From Plazaster borealis (taxonomy: Eukaryota; Echinodermata; Asteroidea; Forcipulatida; Labidiasteridae): a stretch of DNA of 64,000 nt. A model generated the notes under the pieces. That model had not been told where the DNA came from. It saw nothing but the letters and a program-made list of their open reading frames with translations, and searched no databases. Below are positions 43,223 to 52,829 of this stretch, one piece after another. The translations under genes and the position numbers were made by a program. The stretch spans positions 25,303,488 to 25,367,487 of the forward strand of contig CM037474.1 in the NCBI GenBank assembly GCA_021014325.1, read 5' to 3'. The first letter of the stretch is position 1, and each line of letters opens with the position of its first letter.

Positions 43223-44617
43223 TTTTTATTTCATAAACGTGATCTCAATACCAGTTCGAGACTTTTAGGGACGCTAGGTGGCAGCAGACTTACCAGGTAA
43301 ATGCAATTTTTCGGAAATAATTATATGCGCATGCCCAGAATTACGTAAACTTAATATTACTTGGTGTTTCTGCTTGCCACCTACAGCTCCCATTCATTGG
43401 AGATTTGTTTCAATAAAAAAAATCAAATTTTTATTGATGACAAGATCACCTGTTTTACAGTGGGTGTGTTGTAAAGACCATGTAACCTTTGTTTACAAGA
43501 AGAGTGACCATGTACATTCTAAGGCCTTTCTGGCAGGCAAGATACTACATTTTGTGTCATAATGTTCACATAAATTCAATAGTATAAAAAAGAGCTGAAC
43601 GCATTTGAGATGTGCCATATTTCATCATATCATACGTTGATGAAAATCAGACAGTGCAATCTCTAGAAAATAATAAGATTTAATGCTTTTTCATTTGAGC
43701 TGTGTACAAATCATGCCTGTAGGAATTCCAGGCTCTGTGGCTATTTTGTAAACATGTGATGTCACATGTCATTTGGTCCATTGAAAGCTTTGAGGTAGGA
43801 ATGAAGGTACTTCCCAAAAACCAATAATTTATGCTATCTGGAGAGAGAGATGGTTTCTTAAATTCTATAATTAAGCAAGGATGGTTTGAAAAACAAGTTG
43901 ATTATACAATATTTTGTACTCGCCACTACGAATGGATGTTGTGATTATGAACAGATATTGTGCAGTATGTATTAACATTATATCTGTAGGAATAGAGCTA
44001 TAAAATGACATATTTAACCGTTGTAAACAAAACAAAAAAGAAGACAATGTTTTCAGTAACTATTTATAATAGAAACTGAATAATGATAGACTACCGAGTA
44101 GATTATGTACACAGTAGTTGTCACGGTAGATAAATGTGGAAACTATATTTTATACCACCACTAAAGGACTCCAGCAAGTCTAGTAATGATATTATTATAA
44201 AGATGTGTGTATTATGCACGTACGATTTCTCTTTCAGACAGCAATAATGTGGTTTTAATACAAGAGGCCTGTAGCGCCCTCATCGTTCAAGGGGAGCAGT
44301 GTGAGCGTTTAGACGTCTGTTTTTAGAAGTTCTTTTACTTTCCAACGAAGGGCATTTTGAGCTCCAAATGGAGTTCTGCCGCGATGCTTTGAAACTGCAT
44401 CATCTGAGAACGGGTGTAACTGTGAATGAAAGATATTTAATAATATTATGTCGTATTTTATATCTTTTTCAATTTTGAGATTAGCATCCCTCTATCGGTG
44501 AGAATATGGCCAATCCTGATATGGGCTATTGGTGGCGCCATTTATAAACATCTGACAGGCGGTATGGCGTGAACTCCTCACGTGTCTTAATTATCTATTT
44601 CCTATATCAAAACAAAA
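43223..44617. other. Intergenic stretch
   Basis: AT-rich, with no exon or repeat recognised. AATAAA-type signals occur (for example 43412) but cannot be assigned. Confidence 0.4.
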
Positions 44618-44737
44618 AGAGCTATAAATGAGTCAAAGAGCACGGCTAGGCGCTCGTCAGACGCTACTGTTTGCATAAAACGAAGCCCTCACTCGGACAT
44701 TTTCAAACCAAGATTGCGTTACCAACAATGTCAATGG
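44618..44737 (+). promoter_or_regulatory. Candidate TATA promoter and tiny first coding exon of an unidentified gene
   Basis: A TATA-like CTATAAATG (about 44622) precedes an Inr-like GTCAGACG (about 44657). An ATG in acceptable context (ACCAACAATGTCAATGG, ATG at 44728) runs 10 bases into a consensus donor GTGAGT at 44738. No matching downstream exon was identified, so the gene is unknown. If real, the retrotransposon at 45663 lies in its first intron. It could be an upstream exon of the receptor gene at 55266, but nothing links them. Chance is possible. Confidence 0.25.
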
Positions 44738-45082
44738 GTGAGTTTTAGAAACTTTGTGTACTGATAAAAATTGTTAGTAACTTAGTAACGAACATCAGAC
44801 ATTTTTACAATTTGTACTATAATGAAATAATATTATAATTATGTATCATTCTAAGTGTATAGATAATGTTGAGTGACATTATACCTTTGTGATTACCTGT
44901 ATTATTCCAATAGATATTCATAATGTAAATTACTATGCATCCACCAATAAATGAAACTGTACCATCATGTTATTGTTATAACCCCATACACAAGTGCAAA
45001 AGGCCAGTGTAAAGTTATTCTGAGGTGAGTAGGGAATGCAATCAAGTGTATGCTTGGACATACCGCAAGCAATTGTAATGTC

Positions 45083-45332
45083 AATCGGTAGTGTTTAGGG
45101 AAATTCCACGGTTATGCACAGGGGATGGGTTCGAATCCAGGTGTGCAGGAGATTGTGTGCCCCGAAGATTCTGTGTGTGCCCCCCCCCCCACCCCCATAC
45201 AGCGAATTGTGTAGAAATACCATCTGGTATCACCCTCTTTTGACTCAAATTCCTTCGTCCCATGTTAACAATTTACCGTATGGGGGACACAAGACACCAT
45301 GGGGACAAAATCCCATATGAAACCGGCCTGGC
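45083..45332. repeat. Family I inverted repeat copy
   Basis: CAGGAGATTGTGTGCCCC with a C run at the left and GGGGACACAAGACACCATGG plus GGGACAAAATCCC at the right. The middle TTGACTCAAATTCC...CCCATGTT is shared with 32958-33115. Confidence 0.5.
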
Positions 45333-45337
45333 TTTTC

Positions 45338-45530
45338 CGTTTCCTGTGTCCTTGAGCAAGATACTTTACCATAATTGCTTTGTCCTTCGGATGGGACGTA
45401 AAGCCACAGGTCCTGTATACTAGCATAGGTATGGGCCTAGTGCACATTTAAAAAAGAATCATGGAAGAGTAGGGGTTTACCTTGGTGTGTTTTTTGTTTT
45501 TGTAAGCACCCTTGCATAGTTCGACTATAA
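45338..45530 (+). repeat. SINE type A, 5'-truncated
   Basis: TTGAGCAAGATACTTTACC, TCCTTCGGATGGGACGTAAA and AGAGTAGGGGTTTACC are body landmarks. The head is missing; it adjoins the family I element. Confidence 0.6.
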
Positions 45531-45657
45531 GTTAGCCCGAACTCTGTCAAGTCGAAGTTGGTTGGACTACGCTGGTCGACTCTAGCGTAACCAGCATACT
45601 GGGCATGGTTGCATCACTGGTTATCAATAGCCGTTTTCGTAGCACAGTGCAGAGTGG

Positions 45658-45662
45658 ACCAG
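45658..45662. repeat. Target-site duplication, left
   Basis: ACCAG directly before the LTR; repeated at 50374-50378. Confidence 0.9.
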
Positions 45663-45837
45663 TGTTAAGGGTTCATAATGATTGAGACTCAAAGGAAAGA
45701 GACAATGACTACTTTGACTTGTTTAGAACTCTTTGGGTCATGTTCAGTCCAAGTAATGTATTAGTACATGAGTGGCATTATACATTGTGAGTTGTCACTA
45801 GAGGGCGGTATATAAGATGACTGGTATACTCCCAACA
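45663..45837 (-). repeat. 3' LTR (175 bp)
   Basis: Starts TGTTAAGGGTTC and ends CTCCCAACA on the plus strand, giving TG...CA ends. It contains a TTATATA-type box on the minus strand and a CACTAGAGGGCGG motif. Identical to the 5' LTR except for one base seen. Confidence 0.95.
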
Positions 45838-45853
45838 TCTCCTTTCTTTTTTA
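45838..45853 (-). other. Polypurine tract
   Basis: On the minus strand AAAAAAGAAAGGAGA lies directly upstream of the 3' LTR, the expected plus-strand primer for reverse transcription. Confidence 0.85.
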
Positions 45854-46070
45854 AGACAAATGTTTAATATTGAAATGTTTATCTCCAGAAGTTCAAGTAA
45901 AAGTTGAGTAATGTAAAACTCATATTTGATTCAGGAATTGTTTTTTTCTTCTTCTTCTTCTCTTTAGCTCATGACAGTATTTAGTGTCCATTGTCATGTG
46001 ACAAACTACTTAAGGATAAAGTCCTTGTATTTGGATGGTGGTTTGATGTTTGATCTAGTACGAGTGGATT

Positions 46071-49000
46071 TCACTGAACTCTTGCCAGGGCTCGGTGGAA
46101 TCTCTGCTGGGTTAGTTGAACTGTTGCTCCACTCGAGTTGGTCACCTCTGAAGGAAGAGTAGATGCGCGTAGATGTTTACGGTTACGTCTTAGCACTTGT
46201 CCATTATCTAGTTCAATGAGATATGAACGTGATCCATCACTGTCGACGCATCTGCCCTGTTTCCACTGGATGTTGTGGTTGTTTGGTTGCAATCTTATTG
46301 GCTGTCCAATTTGCAGCTGAGGTAGGGGTTTAGCGGTTTTGTCATACTGTTGTTTGGCTCTCTGTTTCTGGTGTCTAATGGTCTCTGGTACACCTGTGAT
46401 AACTTTCGGTTGAAGAAAGACCTCTGTTGTCGGCAGTAGGGTACGTGTTCGTCGAGACATGAGTTTCTGTACCGGACTGCTACCATTTGCAGCGGGTGTG
46501 TTACGCCAGTCTAGAATCGCAAGATGTAGATCCTGTTTTGCCTTTGTCACCTTCTTGATGATGTTTTTCGCAATTTTGACGGCTGATTCTGCTTTTCCAT
46601 TGCTCTGACTGTGGTATGGTGAGGATGTTTTGTGCTCAAACTCCCACTCTCTACTGAATTCCTCGTAATCTGCGGCTATGAACTGAGGACCGTTGTCTGT
46701 GATAACCTTCTGTGGTATGCCATGTCTGGAAAAATTTTGTTTTGTAAGTTCGATGATGGTTTCTGCTCGTGTATCTGTTAGCTTGTCAAGTTCCCAGAAA
46801 TCGCTGTAGTGATCTACGGTTATCAGGTAGTCAGTATGTCTGTAGTGAAAAAGATCCTGACTGACTATACTCCATCCACATTCCGGTATCTCGTAAGACA
46901 TCATCGGTTCCTTCTGCTGTTTGTTGAGGAACTCGTTACAGGCATCGCATTGACTGACTCTATCTTTTATCTGACTTGTCATCCCTGGCCAATACAACAC
47001 TTCTCTAGCCCTACGGAGGCAAGCTTCTACACCGAGATGACTGGAGTGAACTCGCATCAGCATCAGGCTCTGCATTGATTTGGGTATGATGGCTCGCATT
47101 CCTTTATACATTGTGCCATCTTGTACTGTGATCTCATCTCGAAATCCAAAGTACTCACGGATACACACTGGAACTTCATCTCTGTTCTCTGGCCATCCTC
47201 CCAGTACTACTGTCTTTAGCGTTTGAAGTACTGGATCTTCCTTTGTCGCATTGTTGATTTGAAGTTTAGTAGTATCCTTCATTCGTATGTATTTGGATTG
47301 TTGGATTGATTCAATCTCTGCATACAGTTGCTCTTCTTGTCTGAGATGAAATATCTGATGTTCAGACAAATGGCTCGTTCCTGTTGTCTTCAAGTATGCT
47401 CTGCTCAGCATGTCGGCAATGTACATCTGACTGCCGGGTAGGTACTGTACCTTTAAGTTGTACTTCTGTAATCTCAGGAGCATACGTTGAAGTCGTTTTG
47501 GCGCTGTATGTATCGGCTTTGTGAATATGGGAACCAAAGGCTTGTGGTCAGTATTCACGGTGATCATCTCTCGACCATGTAGATATTGATCAAATCGCTC
47601 ACATGAGAAAACTATGGCTAGACATTCTTTCTCAATTTGTGCATAGTTTTGCTCTGCAGATGTGAGGGAACGGGACGCAAACACAACTGGTTGCCCGTTC
47701 TGAAGGAGAGTTGCTCCTAGTCCTTTTTCTGAGGCATCACATTGGATTGTAACCTCTTCCTTCAAGTCGTAATACTTGAGTACTGGAGCGCTAGTGATCA
47801 TGTCCTTTAATTGCGTGAAGGACTCTTCTTGCTGTGACTGCCATGTGAACAGCGCTGTGCGCTCAGTCAACTTTCGTAGTGGCTCACTTACATCCGCAAG
47901 CCTTGGCAAGTATCGAGAAAGGTAGTTGATGCATCCTAGCAGACGCTGGACCGCTTTCTTCGAGTCTGGTCGTGTCATGTTCTGAATTGCTTCTACCTTT
48001 CGTGGATCTGGCCGCACTCCATTGCTAGTCAACCTTTGCCCCGTGTATGTTACTTCACTGAGTCGTTGTCTGAGCTTTTTCCTGTTGAGCTTCAGATTTG
48101 TCTCTCTGGCACGTTGTAGTACTGCTCTCAGATTCCTATCGTGTTCAGCTATGTCACAGCCATACACTAGAATATCATCAGCGATGACGGCTGTTCCAGG
48201 TAGGCCCTGTACAATCTCGATCTGTCGTCGCTGGTATTCTTCTGGAGCAGAATTTATCCCAAATGGCATTCTGAGATAGCGATATCTGCCAAATGGAGTC
48301 CAAAATGTTGTTAAGTACGAGCTTTCTTCATCGCGTTTCACCTGATGAAATCCTTCTTTCGCATCTAGAACAGTGAAGTATTTTGCATTAGCTAGTGTTG
48401 GCAATATCTCATCTAGTGTGGGCATCTGGTATTTGGGTCGCTTAATGGCTTTATTTAGCTCGCGTGGATCTAGGCAAATTCGCATCTTTCCCGGCTTATC
48501 CACGACTACTAGGCTACTTATCCATGCTGTTGGCTCAGTTACCTTTGCTATGATGTGTTGTGTCTCCAATTCACATATTTTGTCATAGAGTTTATCCTTC
48601 ATTGGAACTGGAACACGGCGTGGTGCATTCTGGACCGGTCTCACAGATGGATCAATCTCAATGTGGTAATCTCCTGCAAGGCATCCAAGTCCTTCAAACA
48701 CATCCTTAAATTCGTGAACCCAATCTTGCTCTGATATGGCTTCAACTGCATAATGTTGTTCAACACTATTGACTGCATCATTTATGTGTACACTTATGAG
48801 ACCCATCTGTGTACAAGTCTGGCTTGACAGTAGTGGAGGTTGTTTTGCATCGACTATTTTGAAGTTAAGTCGATGTTTATGTCCTTTGTAGTGACATCTG
48901 AGATTACACTCTCCCATGACATCAATGATACTGTCATCATACAGCTTCAACTTGGCAGTAGATTTCTTGATTTTAGGTTCAGACGTCTGGTGAAGTTTAC

Positions 49001-49106
49001 ACAAGCTGGCAAAGGACATTACATTGCATGTCGCACCCGTGTCAATTTGACATCTGACTACAATCTCACCGTTGTCTGCATCAAATGTTAATGGAACAGT
49101 AAGCAT
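46071..49106 (-). CDS. Gypsy-type Pol polyprotein (PR-RT-RNaseH-IN), open reading frame
   Basis: 1011 codons without a stop, starting at an ATG. Protease active site DTGA at residues 22-25. RT: LDAKEG with Asp248 and the catalytic ADDILVYG with Asp310-Asp311. RNase H: CDAS Asp457 and NTDH Asp520. Integrase: zinc-binding H687, H690, C720 and C723, then the catalytic triad Asp765, Asp804 and Glu840, exactly D-x35-E between the last two. The C-terminus (about 930-990) resembles the GPY/F-like basic module. All key residues are present, so the enzyme looks functional. The frame upstream of the ATG is out of register with gag because of the breaks described for gag; the true N-terminus is probably made as a Gag-Pol fusion. 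Confidence 0.95.
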   Translation of the reverse strand: MLTVPLTFDADNGEIVVRCQIDTGATCNVMSFASLCKLHQTSEPKIKKSTAKLKLYDDSIIDVMGECNLRCHYKGHKHRLNFKIVDAKQPPLLSSQTCTQMGLISVHINDAVNSVEQHYAVEAISEQDWVHEFKDVFEGLGCLAGDYHIEIDPSVRPVQNAPRRVPVPMKDKLYDKICELETQHIIAKVTEPTAWISSLVVVDKPGKMRICLDPRELNKAIKRPKYQMPTLDEILPTLANAKYFTVLDAKEGFHQVKRDEESSYLTTFWTPFGRYRYLRMPFGINSAPEEYQRRQIEIVQGLPGTAVIADDILVYGCDIAEHDRNLRAVLQRARETNLKLNRKKLRQRLSEVTYTGQRLTSNGVRPDPRKVEAIQNMTRPDSKKAVQRLLGCINYLSRYLPRLADVSEPLRKLTERTALFTWQSQQEESFTQLKDMITSAPVLKYYDLKEEVTIQCDASEKGLGATLLQNGQPVVFASRSLTSAEQNYAQIEKECLAIVFSCERFDQYLHGREMITVNTDHKPLVPIFTKPIHTAPKRLQRMLLRLQKYNLKVQYLPGSQMYIADMLSRAYLKTTGTSHLSEHQIFHLRQEEQLYAEIESIQQSKYIRMKDTTKLQINNATKEDPVLQTLKTVVLGGWPENRDEVPVCIREYFGFRDEITVQDGTMYKGMRAIIPKSMQSLMLMRVHSSHLGVEACLRRAREVLYWPGMTSQIKDRVSQCDACNEFLNKQQKEPMMSYEIPECGWSIVSQDLFHYRHTDYLITVDHYSDFWELDKLTDTRAETIIELTKQNFSRHGIPQKVITDNGPQFIAADYEEFSREWEFEHKTSSPYHSQSNGKAESAVKIAKNIIKKVTKAKQDLHLAILDWRNTPAANGSSPVQKLMSRRTRTLLPTTEVFLQPKVITGVPETIRHQKQRAKQQYDKTAKPLPQLQIGQPIRLQPNNHNIQWKQGRCVDSDGSRSYLIELDNGQVLRRNRKHLRASTLPSEVTNSSGATVQLTQQRFHRALARVQ

Positions 49107-49107
49107 T

Positions 49108-49996
49108 CTGTTTCCACTGTTGACAGCCCCAATCAGCTGTATGCCAAAAGCGATTCTTCGGAATCAGTATCTGAAGAAATCTCGTGTACTTGATTGAGCT
49201 TTTCTGTCTGCATACTGACTGGAAGTGATTCATCTTCCCACACTGTGAGCACTTTTTCCATAAGCTGGACATTTATCTCTGTTTCGCTCATGTGAGGAAC
49301 CACAATATTTGCAGGTTTGCACTTTTGACTCCTCTTGTCATCTTTGTGCTTAGTTTTGTTGTTGTTGTGCTGCTTCAAGCCATTGGAGGATTCTTTGCTT
49401 TTACGGTGCTCACTGGATTTGTGTTTTTCACGTAACTTACTGTTTCAGTAAGTGGCACATCTATTTTCTTTAGTTGCTCTTGAGTAAGCTCACTTATCCT
49501 CAGGCTTTCAATTGCTCGCTTCAAATCACACTCCTTTTCTCGGAAGAGACGTGCTCTGGCGGATTTATCTTTGGTACCAAGCACTAGCCTGTCTCGTATC
49601 ATCTCTGTTTCAAGCTGTGTGAATTTACATTTCTCCGCCAGCTGTCTTAATCTAATAACATACTGATCAACAGTTTCATTTGGCTGCTGATCTGCGGTAT
49701 GAAATATGTATCTCTCATACAATAGATTTCTGGACGGAGCAAAATGTACCTGAAGCTTATCTAGGATAGTAGTGTGGCTTTTTAATTCATCATCTGTGAG
49801 CTGAAGTTGCTTTAGAATGTTCTTGCATTCTTTTCCCATAACACTTTAGCAGTGCAACTTGGATTGCTTCATCTTTTTTATCTAGCTCGACAGCTTTTCG
49901 ATAATCTTCGAAACTCTCTCTGAAAAAACTCCAGTTATTGGCAAGATCTCCTTTACAGTTCATTGCTTCTGGTGGCGGTATTTGATAGGACGCCAT
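49108..49996 (-). pseudogene. Gag, disrupted by several frame changes
   Basis: Starts with ATG at 49996 (MASYQIPPPEA...). The N-terminal 68 codons and the next block (49375-49839, capsid-like, with YERYIFHTADQQPNETVDQY) are in different frames that overlap near 49840, then a TGA falls at about 49375. Two nucleocapsid zinc knuckles follow, in two further frames: a CKYCGSSHERNRDKC type near 49270-49315 and CSQCGKMNHFQSVC (CX2CX4HX4C) near 49207-49250. A last frame change precedes pol near 49148. Several breaks fall at A/T runs. The order is normal gag but no single frame carries it. Confidence 0.85.
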
Positions 49997-50184
49997 GGCT
50001 ATGATGGGTAGGCTTTATCGTGTGTAGCGGCTTATGTACGTACACACATGTGCAACTCTGGTTTGTACAGTTAGAGAAAGTTGCTTACCCTGTAAAACTC
50101 TCTTTTCCGGTTGAAGGCTGGCTACTTCAACTCTCTAAACGATCTCAATCGATTCTCTGATGTTTACTGCTCACTATATCAGCT
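49997..50184 (-). other. Retrotransposon 5' leader
   Basis: Untranslated leader between the primer site and the gag ATG. No further motif recognised. Confidence 0.6.
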
Positions 50185-50198
50185 CACTTCTGACACCA
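50185..50198 (-). promoter_or_regulatory. Primer-binding site, tRNA-Leu type
   Basis: On the minus strand TGGTGTCAGAAGTG directly follows the 5' LTR. It is complementary to the 3' end CACTTCTGACA-CCA expected of an animal tRNA-Leu. Match length is 14 bases before divergence. Confidence 0.75.
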
Positions 50199-50373
50199 TG
50201 TTATGGGTTCATAATGATTGAGACTCAAAGGAAAGAGACAATGACTACTTTGACTTGTTTAGAACTCTTTGGGTCATGTTCAGTCCAAGTAATGTATTAG
50301 TACATGAGTGGCATTATACATTGTGAGTTGTCACTAGAGGGCGGTATATAAGATGACTGGTATACTCCCAACA
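50199..50373 (-). repeat. 5' LTR (175 bp)
   Basis: Starts TGTTATGGGTTC and ends CTCCCAACA on the plus strand. Promoter-bearing LTR of the minus-strand element, followed by the ACCAG duplication. Confidence 0.95.
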
Positions 50374-50378
50374 ACCAG
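50374..50378. repeat. Target-site duplication, right
   Basis: ACCAG directly after the LTR, identical to 45658-45662. Confidence 0.9.
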
Positions 50379-50517
50379 TTATAAGAAAATGATAACGTAC
50401 GGGGAGTCGCCGGTCGCGTTGACATGACATAACTAGAGTCGTTCGCTATTCAACTTCTGTGCGCATGCCTACGTATGTCACTTAACAACCACTAATTAAC
50501 CATTGGTCCTTGACGAA

Positions 50518-50612
50518 CTTGACCCTTGTCTACAGGTTTCCTCAGGCATCTTTGTTACAGTAGTTATAAAGTTCGCTTTTGGGGCATACCTGTCCTGGTT
50601 TCTTTTATAATA
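50518..50612 (+). repeat. SINE type A 3' fragment
   Basis: TACAGGTTTCCTCAGGC and TAAAGTTCGCTTTTGGGGCA match the 3' body of SINE type A. Confidence 0.5.
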
Positions 50613-52220
50613 GGTTATAATAACTGGAAATCTGGTCTTTGAAGATTATTCGTGCTATATGATAATGCTGAGAGTTTACTTTTTTGATGAAAAACGAGTC
50701 CAATCATATCAAACTTCAAAACAATAATTCAGAATTTCTGAATTACGACATGGTCCCTGTATCCCACATCAATAAGCTAACGTTTACTACCTTAAAAAGA
50801 ACAATTTCACTTGTTCCACTTTCGGCCTCAACTTGTTAACGTTTGTTTGAACGGGACGGGGTGGGTGTGATTGGGCGAGTGCGGGGGGGGCAGCATGGAT
50901 AAACCATTTGAATCTTTTGCAGCTTGATTCAGGATCAGGTGTGCTCATTCCCAATGGATCAGAATATGCAAATGTTTACCATTCGTGGCGTTGAGCCAAG
51001 CAGTACTTTTACCACTTGCATTTTATTCACGTGAAAATGTTCGTGTCTGTTGACTGTGACTCTCGTTGCGCCTAAACGCCCATACCGTACGTGTCACCAT
51101 CGAAGTGCGCACATCGTATGGGCATTTCTATCCCTTCAGTTGTCAAGACGGTTAACAACATAGACATGCGTCATCCCGACACCATCTTGAAGGTAAAACG
51201 ATGACGAAACGCAGCGAACAGGGTAGGCCAATGAGCATTCAACCCACTTCAGTGATGTCATGAGCATACGATTCACCGAATACTGCAAACCGAAGTTAAA
51301 CATTAAATTATGGCACCAAGGATATTTTTCTCTCACATTGGTACTGATCACATATATTTTGCCAAGATCGCAGATTTATACCCTCGCTTTGGGTGAACCT
51401 TGGCCGTAGACTTGCATACAAATTGAACAAGTACATGTAGTTACAGTAGCTCATCACGTAAAAAGTAGTTATCAACATTTGGAAAGGAAAATTGACCGTC
51501 GTTTTGACCGCAAGGGGCGCTTTCAACGACGAATTTCTTTCGCTGGGATGGGCTGTCGTATACACATGCGCATTGGACCATTCCCCTAACCTGATAACCC
51601 CCGGTCGCCTCTTTTACGAAATAATCCACTATCAATAATAATATATCTCTGTTGTGTAAATCCATTGCAAATAATTAGTGTCATTCTTTACAATGTACCA
51701 AAAACAGGGCTAAATCACAATACTATTCTTACTTTGGTTTAAGAGAGATCATTTACATTACCCATGGAGCCTCGATGCTGTATCATCGTGTGTGTTCTAA
51801 GTTGCGACAGTTCGCATTGCGCTGACTGCAGTACATTCGTTCCCATCATGCATCATAACATCCTAAACAAGAATTTGTACAAGCTCCTAGGCCTAGCCTA
51901 TCCCGGCCATCCGTCTTGGATGAGACCGGTGAGGCCGAGCGAACGAATTTCCTTGCATTTTTAAATAAAAAGAAGAAGAAGAATAAAAATGAAAAAGAGT
52001 TAGTTTTACTTTACAATAATTTGCATCCAAACAAAATTGGTTCACACACGTCCTCACGCGGTATATACTGCGATTTGAGTCAAGGTTGACCGCCAAAATG
52101 TTAGGCTACATGGTTACAATTAGTTTCCCGACATTTGTTTTTGCTACACAAATAAAATGTGCAGGGCATTTTTCCCCTGGGTCTCCTGTCTATAGTGGAG
52201 CAATATTGTCTATGATCCTT
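50613..52220. other. Intergenic stretch
   Basis: No exon recognised. Open frames of 60-85 codons on both strands lack motifs. Confidence 0.4.
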
Positions 52221-52829
52221 TAGGCCCTGTTCGAAACCACGGCTTCAGCTTAGGCTCTAGCTTAGGCTCCAGTTTACAATTTCAATTTCAATTTCAAACT
52301 CACATTTATTTCCATACTTCATGAAAATTTCCAAACAATACATAGCCAACAAAGGTGTTTAAAGAAGTAACCATAACAATTTTACAGGGCATGAAATTAA
52401 ATAAGGCTTAGGCTCCGGCTTGGGCTCCGGCTTGGGCTCCGGCTTGGGCTCTGGCTTGGGCTCTGGCTTGGGCTCTGGCTTGGGCTCCGGCTTGGGATCC
52501 GGCTTGGGCTCCGGCTTGGGCTCCGGCTTGGGCTCCGGCTTGGGATCCGGCTTGGGCTCCGGCTTGGACTCCGGCTTGGGCTCCGGCTTGGGCTCCGGCT
52601 TGGGCTCCGGCTTGGGATCCGGCTTGGGCTCCGGCTTAGGCTCCGGCTTAGGCTCCGGCTTGGGCTCCGGCTTGGGCTCCGGCTTGGGATCCGGCTTGGG
52701 CTCCGGCTTAGGCTCCGGCTTAGGCTCCATCTGCCTGTTTGAAGCCCCATACCAAAAACGCACGTTTTCAAAATAACTGACGGGGCCTAAGCCGTAACCC
52801 TGCTGGTCGTGGTTTAAGAAAGGGCCTCA
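52221..52829. mobile_element. Family L fold-back with expanded minisatellite interior
   Basis: TTAGGCCCTGTTCGAAACCACG at the left and CGTGGTTTAAGAAAGGGCC at the right are imperfect terminal inverted repeats. CCATCTGCCTGTTTGAAG near the right matches the short copy at 42752. An unrelated stretch (52272-52404) splits the left part of the interior. Confidence 0.7.
52406..52735. repeat. 12-bp minisatellite GGCTTGGGCTCC, about 27 units
   Basis: Tandem GGCTTGGGCTCC units with GGATCC, GGCTTA and GGCTCT variants. Because 12 is a multiple of 3 and no unit contains a stop, several frames on both strands are open for over 110 codons (Gly-Leu-Gly-Ser on plus, Pro-Glu-Pro-Lys or Ser-Pro-Ser-Arg on minus). 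These are products of the repeat; I do not call a gene. Confidence 0.95.

Larger units (their letters stand above)
45663..50373 (-). mobile_element. Complete Ty3/Gypsy LTR retrotransposon, minus strand
   Basis: The 4.7-kb element is bounded by two 175-bp LTRs and a 5-bp target duplication ACCAG (45658-45662 and 50374-50378). In element orientation the order is 5'LTR (50199-50373), primer site, leader, gag, pol and 3'LTR (45663-45837). Pol order PR-RT-RNaseH-IN is that of Metaviridae (Ty3/Gypsy). No env was found. The LTRs differ at one site by eye (TGTTATGGG versus TGTTAAGGG), indicating a recent insertion. The clade is probably Mag/SURL-like, inferred from the DDILVYG RT motif and the double zinc knuckle. 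Confidence 0.95.

Noticed and set aside
48022..48279. Plus-strand frames inside the retrotransposon
   Set aside because: Antisense shadows of pol; no independent signal.
52359..52776. Overlapping frames of 118-134 codons with Gly-Leu-Gly-Ser, Pro-Glu-Pro-Lys and Ser-Pro-Ser-Arg repeats
   Set aside because: All arise from one 12-bp minisatellite with no stop in the unit. There is no domain, no splice context, and the repeat is explained by expansion in a MITE.
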